A DNA stretch of 52,297 bases from Candidatus Gastranaerophilales bacterium. GTDB lineage: Bacteria > Cyanobacteriota > Vampirovibrionia > Gastranaerophilales > Gastranaerophilaceae. Made by a program: the position numbers and the translations under genes. This document shows positions 1 through 9,119 of the stretch, one piece after another. The stretch covers positions 1 to 52,297 of the forward strand of contig CALUPY010000018.1 of assembly GCA_944322755.1 (NCBI GenBank). Reading direction: 5' to 3'. The notes under the pieces are model-generated. The model was not told the DNA's origin. It saw only the letters and a list, made by a program, of their open reading frames with translations, and ran no database searches. Every line of letters starts with the position of its first letter. Positions within the stretch are counted from its first letter, which is position 1.

Positions 1-453
1 GTCTTGGATTTCCTTCACGCTCAGCTCTGCCGCTCGTTTGGCTTCGCCAGTGCTCGCTTCGAGCTTCGCTCACCGGGCTGGGTTCACTTCGTTCACACGG
101 CGCCCGTACGGAAATCCGCGTCTTGGATTACGGGCGCTCGCAAAAAGCGTGGTTTTTGCTCGCATGGGCACTTGCTTCGCATCGTGCCCGCCCGAATCCG
201 CCTTCTTTACTCCATAACCTTTTTTCTATTCCTTTGTCAACGAACGATACGGGGGATTTCACTATTCGCCGCAGCTTTGCGACTAACTCTCTTCTTCTTC
301 TTCTTTCCTGTTTATCGAGATTCTTTCCCTCTATTATATTATCTTACCTCTCTCTATCTTTGTGAATTGAACTTTAGTTTGAACTTTTTTATACTTTGGT
401 TGGGTTTTTAGTAAGAAGGAATATTTTCACATTCTGTTTTTTCTTACTAGTAC
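1..453. other. Gene-free region: GC-rich hairpin cluster and pyrimidine-rich tract
   Basis: I see no convincing gene here. Roughly positions 1-240 are visibly richer in G and C than the rest of the window and contain several short perfect hairpins, such as GGCTTCGCC near 40, GCTCGCTTCGAGC near 53, and GGGCAC paired with GTGCCC around 167-190. The phrase GTCTTGGATT occurs twice, at 1 and about 120. From about 285 to 360 the plus strand is strongly pyrimidine-rich, with repeated CTT. AGTAAGAA (410-417) and TTCTTACT (441-448) form an 8-bp inverted repeat. Open frames exist in the first 400 bases, but their translations look like low-complexity noise. Function is unknown: it could be a dispersed repeat, a structured RNA or a remnant. 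Confidence 0.5.
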
Positions 454-482
454 TTGTTAGTGTTTTTAAAAATTTGTATAAT
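454..482 (+). promoter_or_regulatory. Probable housekeeping promoter of ychF
   Basis: TTGTTA (454-459) and TATAAT (477-482) are separated by exactly 17 bases, a close match to the sigma-70 consensus. Transcription would start near 489, leaving a leader of about 57 bases before the ychF start. Confidence 0.6.
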
Positions 483-545
483 TTCAGTCTTTTTTATAAT
501 ATGATTTAGAAAGATGAAATAAAAAACAAGGAAGAGGAAAAGAAA

Positions 546-1643
546 TTGTTAAGAGCAGGTATCGTAGGACTACCGAATGTCGGAAAATCAACATTGTTTA
601 ATGCACTGACTTCAACCAGCAATGCACAAAGTGCAAACTATCCGTTTTGCACAATAGAACCCAACATCGGTGTTGTTACCGTTCCTGATGAAAGACTTTA
701 TATCTTAAAAGATATGGTTAAAACAGATACTGTAATTCCGACAGCAATTGAGTTTGTCGATATTGCAGGCCTTGTTAAAGGAGCAAGCAAAGGCGAAGGA
801 CTCGGTAACCAGTTCCTTGCAAACATCAGGGAAGTTGATGCGATTATTCAGGTTGTACGCTGCTTTGACGACCCGAACACAATTCACGTTTCAGGGAAAG
901 TCAACCCCACAGATGATATAGAAACAATAAATACAGAGCTGGCTCTGGCTGATATTGCAAGCCTTGAAAAACGTCAGGCAAGAGTATCAAAAGTGGCAAA
1001 AACAGGCGACAAAGAAGCTGTAGTAGAAAATAATATTGTAACAAAACTCCTCGACCTTTTATCTGCAGGACGTTTTATCAATGTAAAAGACCACTTTGAT
1101 GAAGACGAACTTCCCATCATAAAAAATATGCATCTTATGATGACGAAACCTGTTATCTATGCTGCTAATGTTTCAGAAACTGACCTTGCTTCAGGAAATG
1201 CTTATGTTGATGAAGTCAGAGAGTATGCAAAAACCCACAATGCAGATGTTGTTGTCATTTCAGCAAAAATTGAAGCTGAACTTGCCGAACTTGGTGAAGA
1301 AGAAGCAAAAGACTATCTCCAAGAACTCGGTGTGGAAAATTCCGGTATAGAAAGAATGATTAAGGCTGCATATCATCTGCTTGATTTAAGAACTTTTATT
1401 ACTGCAGGTGAAAAAGAAGTTCGCGCCTGGACTATTCCAGCCGGGGCAAAAGCACCTCAGGCTGCCGGTGTCATTCATACTGATTTTGAAAAAGGGTTTA
1501 TTCGTGCTGAAGTAACAGGCTATGAAGACTTTGTAAAATGCGGTTCTTATGCTGCCGCTAAAGAAAAAGGGCTGACAAGACTTGAAGGCAAAGACTATAT
1601 TGTGCAGGATGGGGATATTGTTCATTTTAGATTTGCCGTTTAA
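546..1643 (+). CDS. ychF: Redox-regulated ribosome-associated ATPase YchF (Obg/OLA1 family)
   Basis: YchF binds ribosomes and hydrolyses ATP in preference to GTP; it is linked to translation and oxidative stress. The protein is 365 residues, the usual family length. The P-loop GLPNVGKS is at residues 8-15, the switch region has [10 protein letters not shown], and the nucleotide-specificity motif reads NVSE, of the NxxE type expected for ATP-preferring members instead of NKxD. The C-terminal part ends in the TGS-like domain. The start is a TTG preceded by a purine-rich ribosome site (GGAAGAGGAAA). No ATG is available before the essential P-loop, so the TTG start is well supported. A good promoter lies upstream, and it appears to be transcribed alone. 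Confidence 0.95.
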   Translation: MLRAGIVGLPNVGKSTLFNALTSTSNAQSANYPFCTIEPNIGVVTVPDERLYILKDMVKTDTVIPTAIEFVDIAGLVKGASKGEGLGNQFLANIREVDAIIQVVRCFDDPNTIHVSGKVNPTDDIETINTELALADIASLEKRQARVSKVAKTGDKEAVVENNIVTKLLDLLSAGRFINVKDHFDEDELPIIKNMHLMMTKPVIYAANVSETDLASGNAYVDEVREYAKTHNADVVVISAKIEAELAELGEEEAKDYLQELGVENSGIERMIKAAYHLLDLRTFITAGEKEVRAWTIPAGAKAPQAAGVIHTDFEKGFIRAEVTGYEDFVKCGSYAAAKEKGLTRLEGKDYIVQDGDIVHFRFAV

Positions 1644-1695
1644 AATTAGACGTTAATACAATATAATTTTCGAAGTTGTAATGTAGACTGTTTTT

Positions 1696-2085
1696 ATGCA
1701 GAATATGGAATGGTATCACAGTCTCAATCAACCGTCACTTCATCCGCCGGACTGGGTGTTTGCACCGGTTTGGAGTATTTTATATATACTCATGTTTCTC
1801 TCTCTTTTTCTGTTTTTAGAATCGGATAAAAAAGGGGATAAGTCAGCACCGCTTGCTGTCTTTGTTATACAGCTTCTTCTTAATTTAAGCTGGAGTCCTG
1901 TATTTTTCGGGCTGAAAAATATTGAAGCAGCATTGATTATTCTTGTAATGTTATGGATATTTACAGCTGTTGTAACAGTGATGTTTTACAGGCACTCTAA
2001 AATGGCAGCATTACTGCTTTTACCGTATTTTTTCTGGACAACCTTCGCACTTTATCTTAACTATCAAATTTTCAGGCTGAATTAG
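1696..2085 (+). CDS. Short TspO/MBR family (tryptophan-rich sensory) membrane protein
   Basis: TspO proteins are five-helix membrane proteins that bind porphyrins and related ligands. This one matches the family from WYxxLxxPxxxPPxWVFAPVW onward and carries NLSWSPVFFG, the characteristic second signature. It is only 129 residues, whereas the family is usually about 150-160, and it begins where transmembrane helix 1 should already have ended. An in-frame TAG at 1684-1686 rules out a longer upstream start, so the first helix is missing from this reading frame. The ribosome site is weak. The 3' end overlaps the convergent dnaB gene by 4 bases. Family assignment is confident, but whether the four-helix form folds and works is unknown. 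Confidence 0.8.
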   Translation: MQNMEWYHSLNQPSLHPPDWVFAPVWSILYILMFLSLFLFLESDKKGDKSAPLAVFVIQLLLNLSWSPVFFGLKNIEAALIILVMLWIFTAVVTVMFYRHSKMAALLLLPYFFWTTFALYLNYQIFRLN

Positions 2086-3443
2086 AATACAGCTGTTTTG
2101 GTTACGTTTTTGAATTTTGTAATATTAGCCTGGAACAGCAAATCTACAGAGCCGACAGGCCCGTTTCTGTGTTTTGCGATAATAACTTCGGCTTTACCCC
2201 GGTTGTCGCTCTCTTCTTTTCTATAGTATTCATCACGGTAAATAAACATAACTATATCCGCGTCTTGCTCAATAGCGCCTGATTCTCGCAAGTCAGAAAG
2301 CATAGGTTTTTTGTCATTTCTTTGTTCCACGGCACGTGAAAGCTGCGACAAGGCTATAACCGGAACCCCTAATTCTCTTGCAAGTGTTTTAAGACCTCTT
2401 GAAATAGAAGAAATCTGCTGGAATCGGTCTTCCTTCTCCGAACCGGACATGAGCTGCAAATAGTCTATTACAATCAATCCGAGCTCTTTTGTTTCCATCA
2501 TAAGCCTTCTGCATTTTGCACGAATATCCATAACAGTCGCCCCAGCGCAGTCGTCTATATAAATAGGAGCTTCTGCAAAAACGTTCATTGTCGTAGTCAG
2601 TTTTTCCCAGTCTTTTGCCTGCATAAGACCTGTTTTCAAACGCTGGGTATCCACCTCAGCCTCTGAACACAGCATACGCTGAACCAGCTGTTCTTTAGGC
2701 ATTTCAAGTGAAAATATTGCGACAGCCTTATTTGCCCTCAACGCAACATTCTGCGCAATATTCAAAGCAAAAGCAGTCTTACCCATAGACGGACGTGCCG
2801 CAAGAATAATAAGGTCAGACTTTTGCAGACCTGAGGTCATCATATCTATATCATAAAATCCGGTCGGCACACCGATTAGTTCGTCTCTGTGATTGTATCT
2901 GAATTCTATCTGTTCATAGCTTTTTAAAACGAGTTCCTCAATCGGAACAAGGTCAGTTGTCGCCTTCTGCTGGGCTATATTAAAAATAAGCTTCTCTGCG
3001 TTATCCAGTGTGGTTTCCATAGAGTTGTTTTCATAAGCCATTTCTACAATTTCAGAACCGGCATTTATGAGATTTCTTTTTATTGCTTTTTCCTGAACGA
3101 TTTTTGCGTAATACTCTATGTTTGCTGTCGTAACAACATTCAATGCTAAATCATTTACATAAGCCCTGCCGCCTACAAGATCCAGCTTTTCTGTTTCACT
3201 CAGTCTTTCTGAAACCGTAACGATATCTATTGCCTGATTTTTTCCGAAAAGATCCAGCACTGCTTCATAAATCAGACGGTTAGCAGGTTTGTAAAAACTT
3301 TCTGGAGTAATCAAATCCGCTATTTTATTAAGACATATAGGATTTGTAAGAACAGCACCAAGTATCGCCTCTTCCGCCTCTAAATTTTGTGGAGGAATAC
3401 GCTGTATCTTTCCATCTTCAGTTTTCATTAAACTGTTTGCCAT
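2082..3443 (-). CDS. dnaB: Replicative DNA helicase DnaB
   Basis: DnaB is the hexameric 5'-3' helicase that unwinds DNA ahead of the replisome. At 453 residues it has normal length. The N-terminal DnaB domain (about residues 14-115) begins with PPQNLEAEEAILGAVL. The RecA-like domain carries Walker A ARPSMGKT (216-223), FSLEMPKEQL after the first strands, and Walker B IVIDYLQ (324-330), followed by DLRESGAIEQDAD. No intein interrupts it. A ribosome site AGGAAA precedes the ATG. A TATAAT lies on the minus strand at 3473-3478, so it probably has its own promoter rather than depending on argS, 81 bases upstream. Confidence 0.97.
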   Translation of the reverse strand: MANSLMKTEDGKIQRIPPQNLEAEEAILGAVLTNPICLNKIADLITPESFYKPANRLIYEAVLDLFGKNQAIDIVTVSERLSETEKLDLVGGRAYVNDLALNVVTTANIEYYAKIVQEKAIKRNLINAGSEIVEMAYENNSMETTLDNAEKLIFNIAQQKATTDLVPIEELVLKSYEQIEFRYNHRDELIGVPTGFYDIDMMTSGLQKSDLIILAARPSMGKTAFALNIAQNVALRANKAVAIFSLEMPKEQLVQRMLCSEAEVDTQRLKTGLMQAKDWEKLTTTMNVFAEAPIYIDDCAGATVMDIRAKCRRLMMETKELGLIVIDYLQLMSGSEKEDRFQQISSISRGLKTLARELGVPVIALSQLSRAVEQRNDKKPMLSDLRESGAIEQDADIVMFIYRDEYYRKEESDNRGKAEVIIAKHRNGPVGSVDLLFQANITKFKNVTKTAVF

Positions 3444-3472
3444 TCAAATTTCCTGACTGAATACACAGTAAT

Positions 3473-3478
3473 ATTATA
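3473..3478 (-). promoter_or_regulatory. Probable -10 element for dnaB
   Basis: The minus strand reads TATAAT here, about 30 bases before the dnaB start codon, with a poor -35 match (TTTAAA) 16 bases upstream. Confidence 0.35.
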
Positions 3479-3524
3479 GTCTTACAAATTCTGATTTAAA
3501 AGTATTCTTTAAGTTCTTTAAACT

Positions 3525-5279
3525 CTACATTCTTTCCGGTGCACTGACGGCCAGTATATTCAATGCCGAACGTATAACCGTGGATACGGAACGAACAAGA
3601 GCTAGTCTCGCAACTGTTACAGCTTTGTCATCTGTAATGACTCTCGTAAACGTATAGAACTGATGGAATGCTCCCGACAGTTCCTGTAAATACTTACAAA
3701 TCATATATGGTGCTCTGTTTTTCGCAGCGGAAAGGATTAACGGTTTATATTCCTCAAGCTTCAATATAAGTTTTTTTATCGACGAAGCAGATTTTTCATC
3801 CGTACCTTTCCATAAAAGACTAACATCAGCATCCATTATGAGTTTCTCAAGTTCATCTTTATCAAACAGGGCAGGTATTATTTCCTTTGTTTCAACATTG
3901 ACCCGTTCATTGACAGCATTCCTGAAAATAGAGCAGGCTCTGGCATGAGCATACTGTACATAGAAGACAGGATTTTCGTCTGTATTAGACTTAGCCAGTT
4001 CAATATCAAAGTCAAGAGTAGTATCAATGCTTCTCAGTATCATCCAGTATCTTGTCGCATCCACCCCGACTTCATTTATAAGGTCTTCTAATGTAACCAT
4101 ATTTTTTCTTTTGCCCATTCTGACCTGTTCACCTTTGATAACAAGGTTCACAAGCTGTCCGAGGAGAACTTCGAGTTTGTCGGGATTGTCGCCGAGGGCT
4201 TCAATAGACGCTCTGATTCTTGCAACATAACCGTGGTGGTCAGCACCCCAGATGTTTATTAATTTATCGAAACCTCTCTGTATTTTATCGTGGTGATATG
4301 CGATATCAGCTGTCAGATAGGTGTTTGAACCGTCTGATTTTTTTATCACTCTGTCCTGGTCATCGCCGTATTCAGAAGATTTAAACCACAGAGCATCTTC
4401 TTTTTCGTATAAAAGCCCTTTTTCTTTCAACAGATTTACACATTTTTCAACTTTACCGGATTTATGCAATTCAGTTTCAGAATAAAAATTGTCAAAATGT
4501 GTATGAAAACCGTTCAGTAAATCTTTTTGAAGCTGCAGCATTTTTGCTTTAGCAAAGTCTGAAAGCATTTTCAACTGTTCCGGTTTCAAATCCTCATCCA
4601 GTGCCTTTGCATCATCAGGCTTTTCTTCAATAAACTGTTTTGCAATGGGAATCAAATAGTCACCCGGGTAGTAGTTTTTTCTTTCAACTTCATCTGACGG
4701 GAAATCAATTTTGTGCCCTAATTCCTGCAGAACTCTGATATGTAGAGACTTACCAAGATTTTTAATCTGGTTTCCGGCGTCATTTATATAAAATTCTTGA
4801 AAAACATCATATCCGGAAAATCTCAAGAGATTAGCCAGCGCACTGCCCATTGCTGCCCATCTGCCATGTCCGATATGGAAAGGTCCTGTGGGATTGGCAG
4901 AAACGTATTCAAGTATAACCTTTTGACCTTGACCGTAAGTGTTTTTTCCAAACTCTTCTTTTTCATTCAAGATATCAGCAACTATTGTTTCAAGAAAACT
5001 TTTGCCGAGTTTGAAATTTATAAAACCGGCTACAGTATTCACTTCCAGATCATTGCATTTTATATATTGTGCAATGTTTTGTGCTATCTGCGCAGGCGAA
5101 AGTTTTGCAAACCTTGCAAATGATGAAACATTTACTGCAAAATCTCCGAACTCTTCATTTTTTGGCGTTTCAGGAGACAAAGTATATTTGTCATCCGCTG
5201 TCATATTCCCTAACTTATTCTCTTTAACAGCGTCCTGAACAGCGCCGTCAACAAGTTCCAATATATAATCTTTAAGCAT
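3525..5279 (-). CDS. argS: Arginyl-tRNA synthetase
   Basis: This class I synthetase charges tRNA-Arg. It is 584 residues, within the normal range. The N-terminal Add-1 type domain precedes the catalytic core. The HIGH signature is intact at 135-138 within NPTGPFHIGHGR, followed by YINDAGNQ. The KMSKS-loop equivalent reads RMGKRKN, a divergence common in ArgS. The C-terminal anticodon-binding domain ends with SALNILAVSAPERM, a typical ArgS tail. It is divergent from the exported protein gene at 5400 and upstream of dnaB on the same strand. Confidence 0.97.
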   Translation of the reverse strand: MLKDYILELVDGAVQDAVKENKLGNMTADDKYTLSPETPKNEEFGDFAVNVSSFARFAKLSPAQIAQNIAQYIKCNDLEVNTVAGFINFKLGKSFLETIVADILNEKEEFGKNTYGQGQKVILEYVSANPTGPFHIGHGRWAAMGSALANLLRFSGYDVFQEFYINDAGNQIKNLGKSLHIRVLQELGHKIDFPSDEVERKNYYPGDYLIPIAKQFIEEKPDDAKALDEDLKPEQLKMLSDFAKAKMLQLQKDLLNGFHTHFDNFYSETELHKSGKVEKCVNLLKEKGLLYEKEDALWFKSSEYGDDQDRVIKKSDGSNTYLTADIAYHHDKIQRGFDKLINIWGADHHGYVARIRASIEALGDNPDKLEVLLGQLVNLVIKGEQVRMGKRKNMVTLEDLINEVGVDATRYWMILRSIDTTLDFDIELAKSNTDENPVFYVQYAHARACSIFRNAVNERVNVETKEIIPALFDKDELEKLIMDADVSLLWKGTDEKSASSIKKLILKLEEYKPLILSAAKNRAPYMICKYLQELSGAFHQFYTFTRVITDDKAVTVARLALVRSVSTVIRSALNILAVSAPERM

Positions 5280-5381
5280 ACATCAATTATATACAAAACA
5301 TAATTTCTTTGTAAACCTGTGCTGAGTTCATTATTGTATGGGGGATAAGCAAAAATATAAAAAATTTGATTTTTCAAAAAA

Positions 5382-5394
5382 AATCATTATCATT
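5382..5394. promoter_or_regulatory. Possible Fur-like box (weak)
   Basis: AATCATTATCATT just before the 5400 start resembles part of the GATAATGATAATCATTATC Fur consensus. The surroundings are very AT-rich, so chance is a serious alternative. Confidence 0.15.
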
Positions 5395-5399
5395 GAAGT

Positions 5400-5978
5400 A
5401 TGAAGAAGTTTTTGAAAAATTTTTTGTTTTTAGTTATTTTTACATTATTTTTATGCGCCCCGGCTATGGCGTCCGAGAGTTATGCCGAATTATATAAAAA
5501 TGCACAACCCGCAGATTTCGAACTCATAAACGGAATTGACCCTTATCAAAATGAGGACTATTACAAATTTGCATACTCACCATACCCTCTCTTCAGACTT
5601 GCACTGGATATAAAGTTCAAAAATCTGACAATCCCGGCAGGATATTATATTTTGACACCGAGAAATATGCATGACAGGGATTTTGTATTTTTTAAAGAGA
5701 ACGGGAAAGTAAAGTATATTGTACCTGTTGTAAAAAAAGAAGTTGTGGAACCAGGGTTTTATGAAACCAATATCCCGACACCCCAGCTCACAAAATGGCA
5801 GACCTTCTGCAAGAATACAAAAGAGGGTTTTTATAAATTATTTAAAAATTCTTCAAAAAAATCTCCTCCGCCACAGTCATTTATCAGAACAGAATATATT
5901 GAAGGAAACATGTTCCTGATAATCCTTTACTACGGCTCTTTTAAATACCATCTTGTATTCAGATCGGGAAATTATTAA
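5400..5978 (+). CDS. Exported protein of unknown function
   Basis: I do not recognise this family. The 192-residue protein opens with a clear signal peptide: Lys-rich start, a hydrophobic core around residues 9-20, and a likely cleavage after AMA in APAMASESY. The mature part has a mixed alpha/beta look with no transmembrane segment, and a Lys/Ser/Pro-rich loop near residues 145-160. It is probably periplasmic or surface-exposed. It is divergent from argS. Upstream there is an AT-rich region with a weak Fur-like sequence but no obvious ribosome site. Confidence 0.75.
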   Translation: MKKFLKNFLFLVIFTLFLCAPAMASESYAELYKNAQPADFELINGIDPYQNEDYYKFAYSPYPLFRLALDIKFKNLTIPAGYYILTPRNMHDRDFVFFKENGKVKYIVPVVKKEVVEPGFYETNIPTPQLTKWQTFCKNTKEGFYKLFKNSSKKSPPPQSFIRTEYIEGNMFLIILYYGSFKYHLVFRSGNY

Positions 5979-6061
5979 GTTGCCTGTTCGGGTAATCAAA
6001 ACGAGCAATTAAACTTTTTAATTCTGTAGAAAACGGTAATGTTTTTATCTCCATCCGATTT

Positions 6062-6067
6062 TATACT
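6062..6067 (+). promoter_or_regulatory. -10-like element immediately before the 6074 start (possible leaderless mRNA)
   Basis: TATACT sits 6 bases ahead of the ATG at 6074, and there is no ribosome site between them. If used, the transcript would begin at or next to the start codon. No good -35 element is visible. Confidence 0.25.
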
Positions 6068-6073
6068 CCGGAT

Positions 6074-7480
6074 ATGGAAGAAATTAATACAATACAACAA
6101 GATTATAATAAACTGGTCTCAGAACTGTATAGTCAAAGGTTCTGGGAATCTCCGGTAAACAGAATGCTAAAAACAGATTCCGGCTCAACAGTTCTTCACT
6201 ATGATGAATGGACAAAACAGCATGCGTATCAAGGAGTCGGCGAAGCTGCCGCGAAAAAATGGATAGCAAAAATTACTCCCCACACTTTATTAAAAAGAAC
6301 GCTTAAACAGGCTGTAGAATCTATTTTAACATTAAATGAAAACGGTAAATTTTACAGATATGTTCCTGACAATATACAGTCTCCTGATTACGGAGACAAA
6401 TGGGGCAGAAATGCCAACTATATAGAGATAAATAACAGAGCAATTGCGAAAATGAAAGACAACAGATGCTTTGACGGGATTTTGAGCGCGATAAAGCTGC
6501 TGCCTGCAATCCCTCCTTCTGCAAAAAGCTGGGCAAATTGTGTTATATTATCTCAAATTTTTCCGAATATATACGGAGACGGCTATAACAAACCTGTATG
6601 GGAAGAAAATTCTTTGTACGGGATAAAATTAAACGCAGGGATAAGTGAAAATGTTTACTCAAAAAAACTTGTCTCTGCTAAAGAAGCCGTCTCCGCGGAA
6701 GAGCAGATTAAAATATTTAATGACCTTGCGCATATTCGCGGGCTAAAAACAGGTTTTCGTACTCTTATATCTGAAGACCAGCTAAAAATTGCCCATCCTT
6801 ACAGAGAAGATGAAGCTTTTCACTGGAACAACAAGAATCATGCAGAGCTATACATTGATGAAATGGTAAAAATAATAAAACTTGGATTTGATGCGATATT
6901 TATTGATTCAGCAAAGCATGTGAACGGATTTGAACCCTGGTATTACACCGGCGTAGGCGCTACTCCGGAATACGACCAGATGCAGTACATTATTTTTATG
7001 ATAAGAAAGAAATCCGGTAATGAAAGCCTCAGCTTTATTGGCGAAAGATGTGACATTGATATTGTACGATACAAAGAAATGGGGCTTACCGCAGGAACCG
7101 CCTGGGGAAACGCAAATGACATAAATGACATCAAACACTGGTCCGACACATACAAATATTCCAGAGATTATGCACCGGGCCCTGAAGTCTCAAACGACAA
7201 TGATGAAGGCGGTAGTACATACGAAGAACGACTCAACAAAATGAGAACATGCCTGTTCGGATTTGAATATCCCACAGACAAGCTTCCCAGTTTTATGCAG
7301 ATGCATGACCTGTTTCCGCTAAGATACGACACAACAACTCATGCACTTATGATGACCAATCCGTCATACTCAACAGACAATACACCGGAAAGTCACTGGT
7401 ATAACCTGTTTACACATGATGACGGCATGTGGCACAATCATAATACAGCAGAAATTTTTGCATATGCCCTGAATTTTTAG
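6074..7480 (+). CDS. Divergent alpha-amylase-like (GH13-type) TIM-barrel protein, cytoplasmic
   Basis: Function is inferred from scattered glycosidase signatures. GFDAIFIDSAKHV (residues 271-283) resembles GH13 region II with D278 in the nucleophile position, but the usual Arg two residues earlier is Phe. FIGERCD supplies E324 in the general acid position, and MQMHD gives H411-D412 like region IV. Region I (DxVxNH) is not evident. The protein has 468 residues and no signal peptide, so it is probably cytoplasmic. It has no obvious ribosome site. Its last codons form half of a terminator hairpin that also separates it from the convergent serA gene. It could be a glycosidase, a transglycosidase or a non-catalytic relative; the substrate is unknown. 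Confidence 0.5.
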   Translation: MEEINTIQQDYNKLVSELYSQRFWESPVNRMLKTDSGSTVLHYDEWTKQHAYQGVGEAAAKKWIAKITPHTLLKRTLKQAVESILTLNENGKFYRYVPDNIQSPDYGDKWGRNANYIEINNRAIAKMKDNRCFDGILSAIKLLPAIPPSAKSWANCVILSQIFPNIYGDGYNKPVWEENSLYGIKLNAGISENVYSKKLVSAKEAVSAEEQIKIFNDLAHIRGLKTGFRTLISEDQLKIAHPYREDEAFHWNNKNHAELYIDEMVKIIKLGFDAIFIDSAKHVNGFEPWYYTGVGATPEYDQMQYIIFMIRKKSGNESLSFIGERCDIDIVRYKEMGLTAGTAWGNANDINDIKHWSDTYKYSRDYAPGPEVSNDNDEGGSTYEERLNKMRTCLFGFEYPTDKLPSFMQMHDLFPLRYDTTTHALMMTNPSYSTDNTPESHWYNLFTHDDGMWHNHNTAEIFAYALNF

Positions 7481-7490
7481 GGCATATCTT
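7462..7490 (+). terminator. Rho-independent terminator overlapping the stop codon
   Basis: ATATGCCCT (7462-7470) pairs with AGGGCATAT (7479-7487), followed by CTTTT. The stop TAG (7478-7480) lies within the hairpin. Confidence 0.65.
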
Positions 7491-9083
7491 TTATGCGCTG
7501 AGTTTTATATATTTTGCTTCATTTACACCGTCTATTGCGTTAATTGCGGCAATTGCGTTATCGTCAACATCAGAACCTGTATTTATAATCATAATCGACA
7601 CATTATCATTATTTATTGATTTTTGCGCAACATTCATTCTGCTAATATTAATACCATTATCACCCAGAACAGTCGCTACTTTAGCAACCATAGACGGTTT
7701 GTTTTCATGAGGTACCAGCAGCATATGTTTTTCCGGCTCAATACTTGTATCATAGTCATTGATTTTTACGATTCTCGGCATACCTTTTGCTATCAGTGCC
7801 CCTGAAACTACCGTTTCTTCTTTATCTGTTGTGAGTTTTACCGTAATAGATCCGATGTAATCACAGCTTTTTTGTGATTTTGTCGTGGTAACGTCAAGTC
7901 CTTTGTTTTTTGCAATAATAGGAGCGTTGACATAATTTACATCAACCATAAATGAAGAGAATACGCCTTTAAGAATTGCTGTTTCAAGCGGTGATACATC
8001 TAAATCTGCCAAATTACCGTTAACTGTTATTGCAATGGATTTTAAAGTTCCTGATGAATTTTGCATTGCGAGTTCGCCGATATTTTCAGCAAGCTGCATA
8101 TATTCTTTGACCGGCTCGAGTTTTTGAGGTTTTAAAGAGGGGATATTTACTGCAGCTCTTGCAGAACCGCCTGAAAGAACTTCTTTTATCTGCTCTGCAA
8201 CATCAATTGCAACATTCAACTGCGCCTCTTCCGTACTTGCTCCAAGGTGAGGAGTCAATAGAATATCGCCTGTTGTTTTTACCAGAGGATTTTCAGAAAT
8301 ATCAGGCTCGCCCTCAAAGACATCAACAGCAGCCTGGGCTACCTGACCTGACTCAAGCGCCTCTTTTAAAGCGGCTTCTTCAATGATTCCGCCTCTTGCG
8401 CAGTTGATAAGTCTGACCCCTTTTTTCATTCTGTTTATTGTATTTCTGTTAATAAGATATGCCGTTTCTTTAGTTTTCGGAGTATGGACTGTTATATAAT
8501 CAGGTATTCCCCAGAATTCATCCAACGTCTTTATATATTTTGCACCGTGTTTTTCAACAACTTCTTTTGATGTATACGGGTCAAATACATAAACCTCCAT
8601 ACCGAGCGCCTGCGCAACTTTTGCAACATGAGAACCGATTTTACCGAATCCGATTATTCCGAGAGACTTATGGAAAACTTCATGTCCTGTGAACTTTGAA
8701 CGTTCCCAAAGCCCCTGTTTTGTAGAAGCGGCTGCTTTTGCAATATTTCTGCTCATTGCAAGCATAAGAGCAATCGTATGTTCTGCGGCAGCCATTGTAT
8801 TGCCGTCAGGTGAATTCACGACGATAATACCTTTCTGAGTGGCTTTTTCAACATCAATATTATCTACACCGACGCCGGCTCTGCCTATGATTTTTAAATT
8901 TTTACCGGCTTCCAGAACTTTTTCGGTAACCTTTGTCTGGCTTCTTACCATTAATGCATCGTATTCACCAATGATTTTGCAAAGTTCGTCTTCGGGCATT
9001 GTTGGCAGCAAGTCTGCCTCAGCTACCTCTTCAATAATTTTTTTTGCTGTTTCATTAATTTTGTCCGTAATTAATACTTTCAT
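7491..9083 (-). CDS. serA: D-3-phosphoglycerate dehydrogenase (long form with ACT domain)
   Basis: SerA oxidises 3-phosphoglycerate with NAD+, the first step of serine biosynthesis. At 530 residues this is the long form. The order is N-terminal substrate domain, a Rossmann domain with GFGKIG (145-150) and NCARGG, an intervening ASB domain, and a C-terminal ACT domain (about 455-530) that senses serine in other members. It lies 36 bases downstream of glyS on the same strand, with an AGGGG ribosome site before the ATG, so the two are probably co-transcribed. Serine and glycine metabolism recur in the window (glyA, serS), but those genes are far away. Confidence 0.97.
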   Translation of the reverse strand: MKVLITDKINETAKKIIEEVAEADLLPTMPEDELCKIIGEYDALMVRSQTKVTEKVLEAGKNLKIIGRAGVGVDNIDVEKATQKGIIVVNSPDGNTMAAAEHTIALMLAMSRNIAKAAASTKQGLWERSKFTGHEVFHKSLGIIGFGKIGSHVAKVAQALGMEVYVFDPYTSKEVVEKHGAKYIKTLDEFWGIPDYITVHTPKTKETAYLINRNTINRMKKGVRLINCARGGIIEEAALKEALESGQVAQAAVDVFEGEPDISENPLVKTTGDILLTPHLGASTEEAQLNVAIDVAEQIKEVLSGGSARAAVNIPSLKPQKLEPVKEYMQLAENIGELAMQNSSGTLKSIAITVNGNLADLDVSPLETAILKGVFSSFMVDVNYVNAPIIAKNKGLDVTTTKSQKSCDYIGSITVKLTTDKEETVVSGALIAKGMPRIVKINDYDTSIEPEKHMLLVPHENKPSMVAKVATVLGDNGINISRMNVAQKSINNDNVSIMIINTGSDVDDNAIAAINAIDGVNEAKYIKLSA

Positions 9084-9119
9084 ATTAAACCCCTATCTGC
9101 TTAATGTACGTTTATCAAT

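Noticed and set aside
4-411. Open frame of 135 codons at the left edge
   Set aside because: The translation is Phe/Leu/Arg-rich noise across a GC-rich hairpin island and a pyrimidine tract; several frames are open there for compositional reasons.
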